Positions 37,235 to 45,002 of a stretch of DNA of 64,000 bases are shown piece after piece; within the stretch, counting starts at the first letter, position 1, and the number at the start of each line of letters is the position of its first letter. This stretch comes from Bacillus bingmayongensis (GTDB lineage: Bacteria; Bacillota; Bacilli; Bacillales; Bacillaceae_G). Position numbers and translations under genes: made by a program. The stretch spans positions 5,001 to 69,000 of the forward strand of contig NZ_JH921521.1 in the NCBI RefSeq assembly GCF_000299035.1, in the 5' to 3' direction. The notes below the pieces were generated by a model. That model was not told the DNA's origin and did not search any database. It saw only the letters and a list, made by a program, of their open reading frames with translations.

Positions 37235-37250
37235 TAGAAAACGCTTTCCA
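37235..37250 (-). promoter_or_regulatory. Candidate cre (CcpA) site
   Basis: On the minus strand TGGAAAGCGTTTTCTA, close to the cre consensus WTGNAARCGNWWWCA. It lies 53 bases upstream of the PTS start, a position suited to carbon catabolite repression of a sugar permease. Confidence 0.65.
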
Positions 37251-37271
37251 TTACATAACAATAATAACATA

Positions 37272-37290
37272 TAGTTGTATAGATGTGTAG
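37272..37290. promoter_or_regulatory. Possible NagR (dre-like) operator
   Basis: TAGTTGTATAGATGTGTAG contains the GTATAGA core of GntR/HutC-type NagR (YvoA) operators and lies upstream of the GlcNAc-type PTS gene. The flanks match poorly, so this is a weak call. Confidence 0.3.
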
Positions 37291-37422
37291 TTTTTATTTT
37301 TGAACTTTTTATGGATATCTTTTCTATTTTCAAACTGTTATATAAAAGGAAGATTCTCCTTTTATTAGCAACTAAAATTAAAAATAAGGTAACGAGACAT
37401 ATATACATCCAGTTTCATCTTC

Positions 37423-37549
37423 CAACACATAAGTCGCGGCTATGAAGAACAAAAGGTGACCTTCACTCGTTTGCTCTCTTTGTTTTCACTTGGCATGAGG
37501 CAGGAAGATGCTCTGATCGCTTTTATGTATGGTCGGATCCTCTCTCCTA
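37423..37549 (+). repeat. Dispersed repeat family B, copy 1
   Basis: 127 bases from CAACACATAAG to GGTCGGATCCTCTC, homologous to the reverse complement of 59625-59750. Shared blocks: TTTCACTTGGCATG, AACAAAAG, TTCACTCGTT, ATGGTCGGAT. One base of length difference in the first third breaks any shared reading frame. Base composition is richer in G and C than the flanks. Not recognised as a named element. Confidence 0.75.
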
Positions 37550-37677
37550 CCTCAAAAAAGGCTTTATTATTTAAATAAAAGTTTCATTTTATCATTCCAC
37601 TTTTTCATGTTATTATTTATTTCCAAGTTTATAGGGAATCGTAAACTTAGTGAAAAAAGAACAGGAGCGTTGGTATC

Positions 37678-38607
37678 ATGCAGTGCATCGAAACAAACAA
37701 CTTACAACAGTTGCTAGAAGAAGTAAAACCATATACAAAAAAAGGTAAGCTTGCTACTTATATCCCCGAACTAGGAAATGCAAATCCAGACGATTTAGGG
37801 ATTGCTATCTACCATAAAGAGACAGAATATGTCCATGCTGGTAACTCACAAACACTCTTCACCCTTCAAAGCATTTCAAAAGTAATTACACTTGCTCTTG
37901 CACTTTTAGATCGTGGTGAAGAATATGTATTCTCTAAAGTTGGAATGGAGCCCACTGGCGACCCATTTAATTCTATTATTAAACTAGAAACAACTAGCCC
38001 TTCTAAACCTCTTAATCCAATGATTAACGCAGGTGCGTTAGCTATTACAAGCATGCTTACAGGAGATAGTAACGAAGAAAAGATGGAACGAATTCTCCAC
38101 TTTGTACGTGATATTACAGACAATCCTACAATTAATTACTCTTCAAAAGTAGCCATCTCTGAACTAGAAACTGCTTACTTAAATCGTTCACTTTGTTACT
38201 ATATGAAGCAAAACGGCATCATTGATAGTGATATTGAAAAACTAATGGATTTATACACACGTCAATGTGCAATTGAAGTAAATTGCATTGATTTAGCACG
38301 CATTGGTTTAATTTTTGCAATGGATGGCTATGATCCATATAAGAAAAAACAAATCATCCCAAAACATATCACAAAAATTTGTAAAACGTTTATGGTAACT
38401 TGCGGCATGTACAATGAATCTGGAGAATTTGCGATTCGTGTTGGCATCCCCGCAAAAAGCGGTGTCGCTGGTGGGATTTTCGGCTGCGTAAAAGGAGAAA
38501 TGGGAATTGGAATTTTCGGACCAGCTCTAGATGCAAACGGGAATAGTATTGCCGGTTTTAAAATTCTTGAACTTCTCTCTGCTCAAGAAGGCTGGAGTAT
38601 TTTTTAA
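37678..38607 (+). CDS. glsA: Glutaminase
   Basis: Hydrolyses glutamine to glutamate and ammonia; serine-dependent, beta-lactamase-like fold. 309 residues; catalytic SxxK in LQSISKVI, further motifs [23 protein letters not shown] near the C terminus. Complete. AGGAG lies 11 bases before ATG 37678. No glutamine permease gene is adjacent, unlike the glsA-glnT arrangement of B. subtilis ybgJ-ybgH. Confidence 0.95.
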   Translation: MQCIETNNLQQLLEEVKPYTKKGKLATYIPELGNANPDDLGIAIYHKETEYVHAGNSQTLFTLQSISKVITLALALLDRGEEYVFSKVGMEPTGDPFNSIIKLETTSPSKPLNPMINAGALAITSMLTGDSNEEKMERILHFVRDITDNPTINYSSKVAISELETAYLNRSLCYYMKQNGIIDSDIEKLMDLYTRQCAIEVNCIDLARIGLIFAMDGYDPYKKKQIIPKHITKICKTFMVTCGMYNESGEFAIRVGIPAKSGVAGGIFGCVKGEMGIGIFGPALDANGNSIAGFKILELLSAQEGWSIF

Positions 38608-38635
38608 GCATATATAATGAGAGGAATTATATAAT

Positions 38636-38793
38636 TTGTATACATTCTTTTATCTAACCGTTATTGGAATGCTACTCATCTTATTTGGTTATCTCACATA
38701 TAACAAGCTACATTTGCATTACTTATCTCTCTACTCTCTATATGGATTGCAGTTGCAATGCACAAAATACGAATTTCCAATTCAAACAAATAA
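38636..38793 (+). pseudogene. Frameshifted small membrane protein
   Basis: From TTG 38636: LYTFFYLTVIGMLLILFGYL then TYNK in one frame, then FALLISLLSIWIAVAMHKI and RISNSNK-stop in the next frame. Both parts are strongly hydrophobic and join sensibly if one base is added near 38705 (AACAAGCTAC). So a roughly 52-residue two-helix protein gene carries a one-base deletion, unless this is a sequencing error. GAGAGGA lies 10 bases upstream. A terminator follows. Confidence 0.65.
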
Positions 38794-38797
38794 AAAA

Positions 38798-38832
38798 GTT
38801 CTCCTGTTCAAATAAAACAGGGGAATTTTTTT
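38798..38832 (+). terminator. Terminator after frameshifted small gene
   Basis: TTCTCCTGTT / AACAGGGGAA hairpin followed by seven T. Confidence 0.88.
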
Positions 38833-38905
38833 ATTATGCATATTTGCTCCACCTCCTCGAATAATATAGTACAACCTAACGCTATATGGTGGAGGTGTAA
38901 AAGAA

Positions 38906-39247
38906 ATGAAACTTATTTTTCAAATGGAGGAACAGCCCGTCCTAGAAAAAACCATCCTTCTTTTTATACTCAGTATTGTAGAAAGCTTAAAACTAAAAGT
39001 TGTTTCACTTGATGAGGCTTATCGATACATATTTAATTTAGAAGTATTGGAATTATTAATGGACCGAAATATTGATGATCAAGTACTAGAACTCATTCAT
39101 TTTGGCATGGGGCTTGAAGATATTCATCACGTCCTCCCCGAGGAACTTGAACCCAGTATTGAGGAATTAAAATGGCGCTGTATTCAAGTTCTTGGTGAAT
39201 ATGGGATGTATGAAGAGACACAACAATTAATTGAGGATATCCGGTGA
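38906..39247 (+). CDS. DUF3969-like protein
   Basis: 113 residues, acidic and largely helical; LDEAYRYIFNLEVLELLMD, then GLEDIHHVLPEELEPSIEEL. The layout resembles DUF3969 proteins as I remember them (helical, ILxIVExLxxxxISLDEAxxYLF start, EDVxxLxP centre). Function unknown. GGAGGTG lies 9 bases upstream of ATG. Stand-alone gene with a terminator at 39318. Confidence 0.7.
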   Translation: MKLIFQMEEQPVLEKTILLFILSIVESLKLKVVSLDEAYRYIFNLEVLELLMDRNIDDQVLELIHFGMGLEDIHHVLPEELEPSIEELKWRCIQVLGEYGMYEETQQLIEDIR

Positions 39248-39317
39248 ATGATCCCTCCCTACCACCTGGGCTATGCCCTGCACGTGCTTGAGGAAGTGAA
39301 CTTCTGTTGGAGTACTG

Positions 39318-39346
39318 TTAAAAAGCACCTGTAATAGGTGCTTTAA
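39318..39346. terminator. Bidirectional terminator
   Basis: AAAGCACCT / AGGTGCTTT around GTAAT between convergent genes; the minus-strand arm ends near the stop of the next gene. The 70 bases before it (39250-39315) are unusually GC-rich, with no gene seen. Confidence 0.75.
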
Positions 39347-39501
39347 TGTTTCTTCAAACTATTTTTATACGTTTCAATATTAACAGGTAATTCTTCCTCT
39401 TCTAACGTATGCTCATTCACATCTTTATGAATGAAGGCTCCTTTAGGCGGCTGATGATCATGCCCTTTTTTCTTATGGTCAAAAGCTTTACCACGTCCCA
39501 T
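39343..39501 (-). CDS. Small hydrophilic protein of unknown function
   Basis: 52 residues, MGRGKAFDHKKKGHDHQPP onward: His/Lys-rich N terminus, acidic C terminus (EHTLEEEELPVN). AAAGGGG is 8 bases upstream of ATG 39501. A longer open frame to 39585 lacks an RBS. The style recalls small spore-associated Bacillus proteins; this is inference only. Confidence 0.65.
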   Translation of the reverse strand: MGRGKAFDHKKKGHDHQPPKGAFIHKDVNEHTLEEEELPVNIETYKNSLKKH

Positions 39502-39613
39502 ATCCATTCCCCTTTCTTTAAAAGAAATCAATATTAGTATGAAGAAAAACACGTCGATATATGCAGCACTTTGTTGTATTTCCAAGGAAATATTCGAATA
39601 TTGTTTTCTAAAC

Positions 39614-40225
39614 TTACATCAATTGATCGATTCCTATAAGAATCAGTAAAATGCCAGCAATAATTGTTGCCCATTTCCCTAAGTATTCCGCTAAAAATTT
39701 CTTCCCGACATATGAAAAACCACTAATACAAATGAAACTAAAAACTCCAGAAACAATTGCAGTCCACCAAAGATTTAAATTTGTTACACCCGCATCAAAT
39801 CCTCCGGCTATATTATTAATTGATAATGAAATTCCTAGTACTAGTGCTTCCGAAGAGCTAATTGTTTTAGACTTATCAAAATCAGCACTTTCTGGATTAC
39901 GTAATATCCCCATAAACATATTTCCACTCTTCTTATGTGTATCATCTTGCTTACTTAGTAATGGCTGGCATAAAATGAATACCCCAATTACACTAAGTAC
40001 AATTGCTCCAATGAGATTTGCCATAAAATCTGAAATAAATAGTGAAATCCAGCTTCCAAAGAATCCAGCTAATAAAGTAAAAAGGCAACCAAAAAAGGCA
40101 ATGATAAAATTGTTAAACCAAGAGATACGAATCTTACGAATTCCATACGCAATCCCTACACCCGCATTATCTAAATTAGAAGCAATTCCTATTAAAAAAA
40201 TCGAAAATAATCCTGCCGCACTCAT
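39614..40225 (-). CDS. ytaF: Sporulation membrane protein YtaF-like (MntP fold)
   Basis: 203 residues, six hydrophobic helices in two inverted halves, each with a conserved Asp motif (SNLDNAGVGIAYG and SINNIAGGFDAG), as in the MntP/YtaF family. MntP members export Mn2+; YtaF is annotated as sporulation-related in Bacillus, with no firm substrate. Starts at ATG 40225 or TTG 40228; AAGGAG upstream fits both. Confidence 0.85.
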   Translation of the reverse strand: MSAAGLFSIFLIGIASNLDNAGVGIAYGIRKIRISWFNNFIIAFFGCLFTLLAGFFGSWISLFISDFMANLIGAIVLSVIGVFILCQPLLSKQDDTHKKSGNMFMGILRNPESADFDKSKTISSSEALVLGISLSINNIAGGFDAGVTNLNLWWTAIVSGVFSFICISGFSYVGKKFLAEYLGKWATIIAGILLILIGIDQLM

Positions 40226-40266
40226 CAACAGTCACTCCTTCTGTTCACTTTTCATTGCATATTATG

Positions 40267-40334
40267 CAAATGTTGAGCAACTGTGCCTGTCAGCTTCATA
40301 TACTTTAAATAAAACGCTCAACATTTTTTCAACA
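40267..40334. repeat. Inverted repeat between ytaF-like and XRE genes
   Basis: AATGTTGAGC (from 40270) and GCTCAACATT (to 40326) flank about 37 bases, then TTTTTT. On the plus strand it could form a terminator-like hairpin just before the XRE gene start, or act as a binding site for that regulator. Confidence 0.45.
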
Positions 40335-40363
40335 CTTTAGAAACAAAAAGGAGTGCCCAAACT

Positions 40364-41017
40364 ATGTCCACTCAAAATCCAAACGATAAACTCGGTGCAT
40401 TATTAAAAAAATTGTTAAAAGAACGTGCCTTATCTATGCGCCAATTAGGAGTACTTACAAACATCGATCCTTCAACAATTTCAAGAATTATAACTGGCAA
40501 ACAACAAGCAAAACAAAAACACCTGCAAAAGTTTGCAGAGTGTCTGCAAGTTCCACCGCAAGTGTTATATGATGCAATGTATCCAGATGCCTCTCAAACC
40601 AAAAAAGAAAAAACAGATATGTACACATCACTTGACGCAATTCAACATACATTACAATCCTCTAACTTATTTGATTATGAGTACACAACAACTCGTGTGA
40701 AACAAGAACTTGAAAATTATGAACGATACGCACAAACAGCTGAAGGCCAAAGACGCATTCATGAGAGTTTCTCAACAAAACTCGAGCAAATTGATAGTAC
40801 AGGTCCTTTCATTGAGCAATTAACAGATATGTATCATCAATTTTGCAAAGAGTCCACTCCGCTCAAAGAGCGTGCTATTATAGGAAGTGCTCTACTGTAT
40901 TTTGTTTTATCGACAGACATTATTCCAGATTATATATTTCCAATTGGCTATTTGGATGATGCAATTGCATTGGGATTAGCAAAGGAGAAGTTAGCTGAAA
41001 TAAAGAAAGAAACTTAG
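40364..41017 (+). CDS. XRE-family regulator with C-terminal DUF1232
   Basis: 217 residues. N-terminal helix-turn-helix (about 10-65) with SMRQLGVLTNIDPSTISRII. C-terminal DUF1232/YkvA-like helical hairpin (about 165-210) with IIGSALLYFVLSTDIIPDYI and GYLDDAIAL. The fusion suggests a DNA-binding protein that touches or senses the membrane. AAGGAG precedes ATG. Targets unknown; the inverted repeat at 40267-40334 is a candidate. Confidence 0.85.
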   Translation: MSTQNPNDKLGALLKKLLKERALSMRQLGVLTNIDPSTISRIITGKQQAKQKHLQKFAECLQVPPQVLYDAMYPDASQTKKEKTDMYTSLDAIQHTLQSSNLFDYEYTTTRVKQELENYERYAQTAEGQRRIHESFSTKLEQIDSTGPFIEQLTDMYHQFCKESTPLKERAIIGSALLYFVLSTDIIPDYIFPIGYLDDAIALGLAKEKLAEIKKET

Positions 41018-41037
41018 AGGGCTTCATTGAAGACAAA

Positions 41038-41128
41038 AAGAACTATTTCAAAATTCTAGTTTGACTAGCGTTTGAAATAGTTCTCGCAAAAAAATCGTAC
41101 AAACATAAAAGTTTGTACGATTCCACGA
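41038..41128. terminator. Two hairpins between XRE gene and deacetylase
   Basis: AGAACTATTTCAAA / TTTGAAATAGTTCT with a 22-base loop (41040-41086), and AATCGTACAAAC / GTTTGTACGATT (41094-41123), a perfect 12-bp stem. They separate convergent genes and can end transcripts from either side. Confidence 0.65.
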
Positions 41129-41190
41129 CAGGTACTTTTTATCTTACACGATGTACCTTACCTTTTTATTAGAAAAACCTTAAATTTTTC

Positions 41191-42465
41191 TTATTTTTGT
41201 GTATGACACCATTCGTATATAAAAGTAGCAATAACTTTCGTAAATTCAACTAGCTGGCTAATCTCAACTTTCTCGTTTACAGAGTGTGCCTCTTCTAATG
41301 TTCCAGGCCCATAAATAACAGCTGGAATGTTGAAATCACTAAACCACCCACCATCTGTTACTGTTGCTGACATATCTAGAGTTGCACTGCGGTGTAATGT
41401 AGATTCATGTACAGCTGCAAGTTGTTGTACCGCAGGATGGTTGCTGTCTACTTCTAGCGAAGGGAATATTTCACCACGATCAACAATCATCGATTCCCCG
41501 CCCCATTCAAACTGTGGTGGATTTTTACAAAGCCATGGATCAGCCGCAGCCACCCTGCCAATATACTCTTCAATTTCCTTTGCGACCTGATCATGTGTTT
41601 CATTCGGATAGAAGTGTACTGTAATCCAGAGCCTACATTCATCTGCAACAAATGCTGCATGACGCCCACCTTCAATAACAGCTGGATTAATCGTTGTTGT
41701 TCCTGATGGATACCCTTCATATGTTTTCATTACTGCCCAGTGTCGCTCTAACTCTTGCAAACCTTGCACAATTTTCATCATTTTTTCAATTGCACTTGCC
41801 CCAAATAAACGGCCACCAGCATGAATCATCTGTCTGCGCGTTGCATCATGAAATGTTTGCGGACTTTTTACTGTAATCCATCCTGTAATGACGCCGCCTT
41901 GACCTTGCATATGTAAATCACTTGTATCCACAACAACTGCAAAGTCAGCATCATATCCACGTTTACAACATTGAAGTGTTCCTGCTTCTCCCACTTCTTC
42001 TCCAATTACGGACTGAAAAATTAAATCTCCAGGCAATTCAATTCCAGCTTCTTGTAAAAGCTGAATCGCAAACAAGGCCCCAGCTAATCCACCTTTCATA
42101 TCAGCTGCACCACGTCCAACTAACCATCCACCTTTTATAAATGGCTCAAATGCTCCAGTTTCCCAATCCTCATCTACTGATACTTCAGCCACATCCATAT
42201 GTCCATTAATAATTAGGCTTTTATGAGAATTTCCTGCCGTCCCCTTCTTCACTCCAACAACATTCGGATCATTCGGATATACATCCCATTTATCAATTGT
42301 AAAATCACGTTTTTTCAAAAAATCTGCTACAAATTGCTGCGCTTCATTTGTATTTCTCGCTGGTGGTGCTGGTGTTTCAAAGCGTATTAATGTCTTTGTA
42401 AGTTCTAATAGTTCTTCTTTTCGTGAATCGATTTGTTCTAGTAGCTGTGAAATTGCCTGATTCAT
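41191..42465 (-). CDS. M20 family peptidase / acetylornithine deacetylase-like
   Basis: 424 residues. Two-zinc amidohydrolase of the ArgE/DapE type: ligand motifs INGHMDVAEV, RGAADMKGGLAG, GEEVGEAG, VVDTSDLH and the C-terminal GTLEEAHSVNEKV; dimerisation domain about 195-310. Members deacylate N-acetylornithine, succinyl-diaminopimelate or similar amides. The nearby RocE-like permease and RocR-like regulator favour an arginine/ornithine-related substrate (inference). Start ATG 42465 has AAGGAGGG 7 bases upstream; the longer frame to 42489 overlaps that RBS. Confidence 0.88.
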   Translation of the reverse strand: MNQAISQLLEQIDSRKEELLELTKTLIRFETPAPPARNTNEAQQFVADFLKKRDFTIDKWDVYPNDPNVVGVKKGTAGNSHKSLIINGHMDVAEVSVDEDWETGAFEPFIKGGWLVGRGAADMKGGLAGALFAIQLLQEAGIELPGDLIFQSVIGEEVGEAGTLQCCKRGYDADFAVVVDTSDLHMQGQGGVITGWITVKSPQTFHDATRRQMIHAGGRLFGASAIEKMMKIVQGLQELERHWAVMKTYEGYPSGTTTINPAVIEGGRHAAFVADECRLWITVHFYPNETHDQVAKEIEEYIGRVAAADPWLCKNPPQFEWGGESMIVDRGEIFPSLEVDSNHPAVQQLAAVHESTLHRSATLDMSATVTDGGWFSDFNIPAVIYGPGTLEEAHSVNEKVEISQLVEFTKVIATFIYEWCHTQK

Positions 42466-42572
42466 TACAAATCCCTCCTTTGCATACATAGTATGTTTCC
42501 AGCTCTATTTTCACAAAAAAGAGACTGTTTACAATTTTGCAGTCTCTAATAATCCATCACCTAAGTTAAAGC

Positions 42573-42725
42573 TTTAATCAGTGGGAGAGGAGAGGTTCTT
42601 CCTCCCCCACTGATTATTAGCCCACACCAATCGGACTTTTACTGACAGTTCATCTTCCTCTTAACTTCTTTGCTTTCACTGAATTTTGAGGTGGGAGTGT
42701 TACTGTCAGTTAATACGAGATAAAA
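42573..42725. repeat. Dispersed repeat, copy 2
   Basis: 153-bp relative of 28890-29035 in the same orientation: CTTTAATCAGTGGGAG ... CTGATTATTAGCC ... CACCAATCGGACTTTTACTG ... CTGAATTTTGAGGTGGGAG ... CAGTTAATACGAGATAAAA. It fills most of the gap between the deacetylase and permease genes. Internal inverted repeats imply folded RNA or DNA. Confidence 0.75.
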
Positions 42726-42743
42726 ATCACGCCTAAATTTTCA

Positions 42744-44165
42744 TCATAAACTTTGCACTTCTGTTGTATTCGTCTTTTCAATACGTTCTATTTTACTTTT
42801 CTTATTTTTTGTAACACGGTAAAACAATAAACAAACAATCATAAATGGAATACCACAATATAGTGCCATTCGTTGTTCTGGAATAAACGCCATACCAACA
42901 ATTACCGTTAAATTTAATACCAAAGCAAGAATCGGGACAAACGGATACAATGGGGTTTTAAATTTCAAATCCTTAATATCTCCTCCTTGCTTTAAGTATG
43001 TTCTTCTAGCCAAAAGGTTAGATAAAGCAATAGATGCCCAGACCAATATTGCACCGAATCCCGCAATAGAAAGAAGCCATAGATAAACTGTATCCTCTGC
43101 ATAAATACCTGATAATAAAGAGAGACACCCTACAATGGTACTTACAATCAATGCATAAATTGGAACACCCTTTTTCGATAACTTACCAAAAATTGGACTA
43201 ATCATTCCCTGATTAGACATAGACCATAACATACGGGAAGTTGCATATAATCCAGAATTCGCCACTGATAGTACTGCCGTAATAATAACGAAATTTATAA
43301 TATCTGCTGCATAAGGAATACCAATTTTGTCAAATACAACTACGAATGGACTTTCTATCACTCCTGCTTGTTGCCAAGGGAATAAACCAGCAAGTATAAA
43401 AATGGATAGTACAAAGAAAACTAGTATGCGCCAAACTGTATTATTAATAGCTTTTGGAATTGTTTTCTCTGGATTTTCGCTTTCTCCAGCCGCGATACCA
43501 ACTAATTCTGTGCCTTGAAAGGAAAAGTTAACTGCAATCATTGTAATTAAAATAGCTGTTAGCCCATTGGGAAACAATCCCCCGTAATCAGTAAAGCTAG
43601 AAAGCATTGGTGCTGATTCATTTCCTTTCATATCTAGGAAACCAAACATAGCTGCTCCACCTAAAATAATAAATGCGATAATCGTAATTACTTTAATACT
43701 TGCAAACCAAAACTCAACCTCTGCAAAACTTCTTGAGGATAATGCATTAATTGCAAAAAGTAAAACAGCAAAAACTACGCACCAAATCCATGATGATACA
43801 TCCGGAAACCAACGTTTCATTAAAATACTAACTGCAATCAGTTCAATTCCTATCGTAGCAGACCAGTTTAACCATGACATCCATCCCACTACGTAACCTA
43901 CTGCAGGTGAAATATGCTTTGTAGCATATGTTTGATAAGACCCTGCATCAGGCATAGCGACTGCCAATTCTCCAAGACAGAGCATCGTTAAATACATAAC
44001 AAACCCTCCAACAAGATAAGCTACAATTGCTCCTCCAGGTCCAGCTTCATGGATTGTATAACCGGATCCCAAGAAAAGTCCGGTACCAATAACTCCTCCA
44101 AGTGCAATCATAAATAAATGTCGACTTTTCAACTCCCGTTTTAATTCCTGTTTTTGATTTGTCAT
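42744..44165 (-). CDS. Amino acid permease, RocE/RocC-like (AAT family)
   Basis: 473 residues, twelve membrane helices. N-terminal [20 protein letters not shown] and [15 protein letters not shown] are the APC/AAT substrate-site segments. Resemblance to recalled B. subtilis RocE is high throughout (for example [22 protein letters not shown]), so arginine/ornithine uptake is likely but not proven. ATG 44165 with AAGGGGG upstream. Lies 280 bases behind the lipoyl-like gene on the same strand. A cre-like sequence is at 44210-44224. Confidence 0.9.
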   Translation of the reverse strand: MTNQKQELKRELKSRHLFMIALGGVIGTGLFLGSGYTIHEAGPGGAIVAYLVGGFVMYLTMLCLGELAVAMPDAGSYQTYATKHISPAVGYVVGWMSWLNWSATIGIELIAVSILMKRWFPDVSSWIWCVVFAVLLFAINALSSRSFAEVEFWFASIKVITIIAFIILGGAAMFGFLDMKGNESAPMLSSFTDYGGLFPNGLTAILITMIAVNFSFQGTELVGIAAGESENPEKTIPKAINNTVWRILVFFVLSIFILAGLFPWQQAGVIESPFVVVFDKIGIPYAADIINFVIITAVLSVANSGLYATSRMLWSMSNQGMISPIFGKLSKKGVPIYALIVSTIVGCLSLLSGIYAEDTVYLWLLSIAGFGAILVWASIALSNLLARRTYLKQGGDIKDLKFKTPLYPFVPILALVLNLTVIVGMAFIPEQRMALYCGIPFMIVCLLFYRVTKNKKSKIERIEKTNTTEVQSL

Positions 44166-44209
44166 ATAAATCCCCCTTTTTGTTTGCAAATTCTCATGAT
44201 TGTAAACGC

Positions 44210-44224
44210 TTTAAAAAAATCTTA
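44210..44224 (-). promoter_or_regulatory. Possible cre site before permease
   Basis: Plus-strand TTGTAAACGCTTTAA fits WTGNAARCGNWWWCA with one mismatch, 45 bases upstream of the permease start. CcpA control of amino acid uptake is plausible. Confidence 0.35.
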
Positions 44225-44281
44225 AAAAAAGTTAAACTATAAAAAAGATAATAGCTTGCATTTTTTACTAAAGACTCACAA

Positions 44282-44318
44282 CAGGAGGGAGATTTTTTGA
44301 AAGGAAATCTCCCTCTCC
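44282..44318. repeat. Hairpin in permease leader
   Basis: GAGGGAGATTT / AAATCTCCCTC inverted repeat with about 9 bases between, located between the lipoyl-like gene and the permease. Neither strand has a strong T-run, so it may modulate readthrough or mRNA stability rather than end transcription. Confidence 0.5.
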
Positions 44319-44444
44319 AAGAAAATAACCCCTAACACGATAATCAATTCTTAACCCTTCTTATGACTTAATTGACATTAGCATAAATGAAAACAATTAT
44401 TTAAAAGCGCACTAGAAAACGGCTCATAATCCATACAGTTTATA

Positions 44445-44699
44445 TTAATCACTACCTGTTATTAACAGGTCATCCCTTACTGTTATTAATCGTGTTTTAT
44501 TGGTGATAGCTTGTCCCTCCTCCACTTCTAGCAATTCAATATAGCCACTAATTCCCACTTTAATTTCTACTTTCTGTTTATCTATCGTTTCAATTAATGC
44601 TAATGTCTCCCATTCATATACATAGGAGCTTTCAGTAATAAATAATTTTTCTACTTTCCCATAACAAGGACTGTACACGTTTTCTATAACTGCCTTCAT
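44445..44699 (-). CDS. Orphan biotinyl/lipoyl-like domain protein
   Basis: 84 residues that are all one biotinyl/lipoyl hammerhead: YSPCYGKVEKLF, then ESSYVYEWETLALIE, the putative modified-lysine turn TIDKQKVEI, and SGYIELLEVEEGQAI. The DKxxVEI turn resembles the lipoyl DKA motif more than the biotin MKM motif, so lipoylation is the likelier modification if any. No dehydrogenase, carboxylase or glycine-cleavage gene is nearby. Preceded by GAGGAGG and a sigma-54-type promoter (44806-44822). Confidence 0.75.
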   Translation of the reverse strand: MKAVIENVYSPCYGKVEKLFITESSYVYEWETLALIETIDKQKVEIKVGISGYIELLEVEEGQAITNKTRLITVRDDLLITGSD

Positions 44700-44805
44700 T
44701 TTGAAACCTCCTCTTTCTTATTAAGTGCTGCTGAAAGGTTATACCCCCTATAAAACTTTCAACTCACCCCTAGTCTTTAAATTTAGAAACTTCGCTTACT
44801 ATTAA

Positions 44806-44822
44806 TGCAAAATGCATACCAA
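44806..44822 (-). promoter_or_regulatory. Candidate sigma-54 (-24/-12) promoter
   Basis: Minus-strand TTGGTATGCATTTTGCA against consensus TTGGCACRNNNNTTGCW: two mismatches, with the GG and GC elements at exact spacing. It points at the lipoyl-like gene about 107 bases away, next to a divergent sigma-54 activator gene. Confidence 0.6.
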
Positions 44823-44914
44823 CCTGAATTCCCCTATAAAATTAAGGATTCATGCAAAATAACCTTAATAAACGCAAATTTTTTTCTATCACTTCAAAAG
44901 TTTTAATAGGAAAA

Positions 44915-44933
44915 GCGCAAAAAAACTTTGCTC
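44915..44933. promoter_or_regulatory. Possible activator (UAS) site
   Basis: GCGCAAAAAAACTTTGCTC is an imperfect inverted repeat about 95 bases upstream of the -24 element, the usual range for a sigma-54 enhancer. Assignment to the adjacent RocR-like activator is a guess. Confidence 0.3.
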
Positions 44934-45002
44934 TTTTGTAGAAATTTTAATAAAATTATAAAAAATCAGTCTTCATAGGGCATAACAAGGAGAAGATGAT
45001 AC

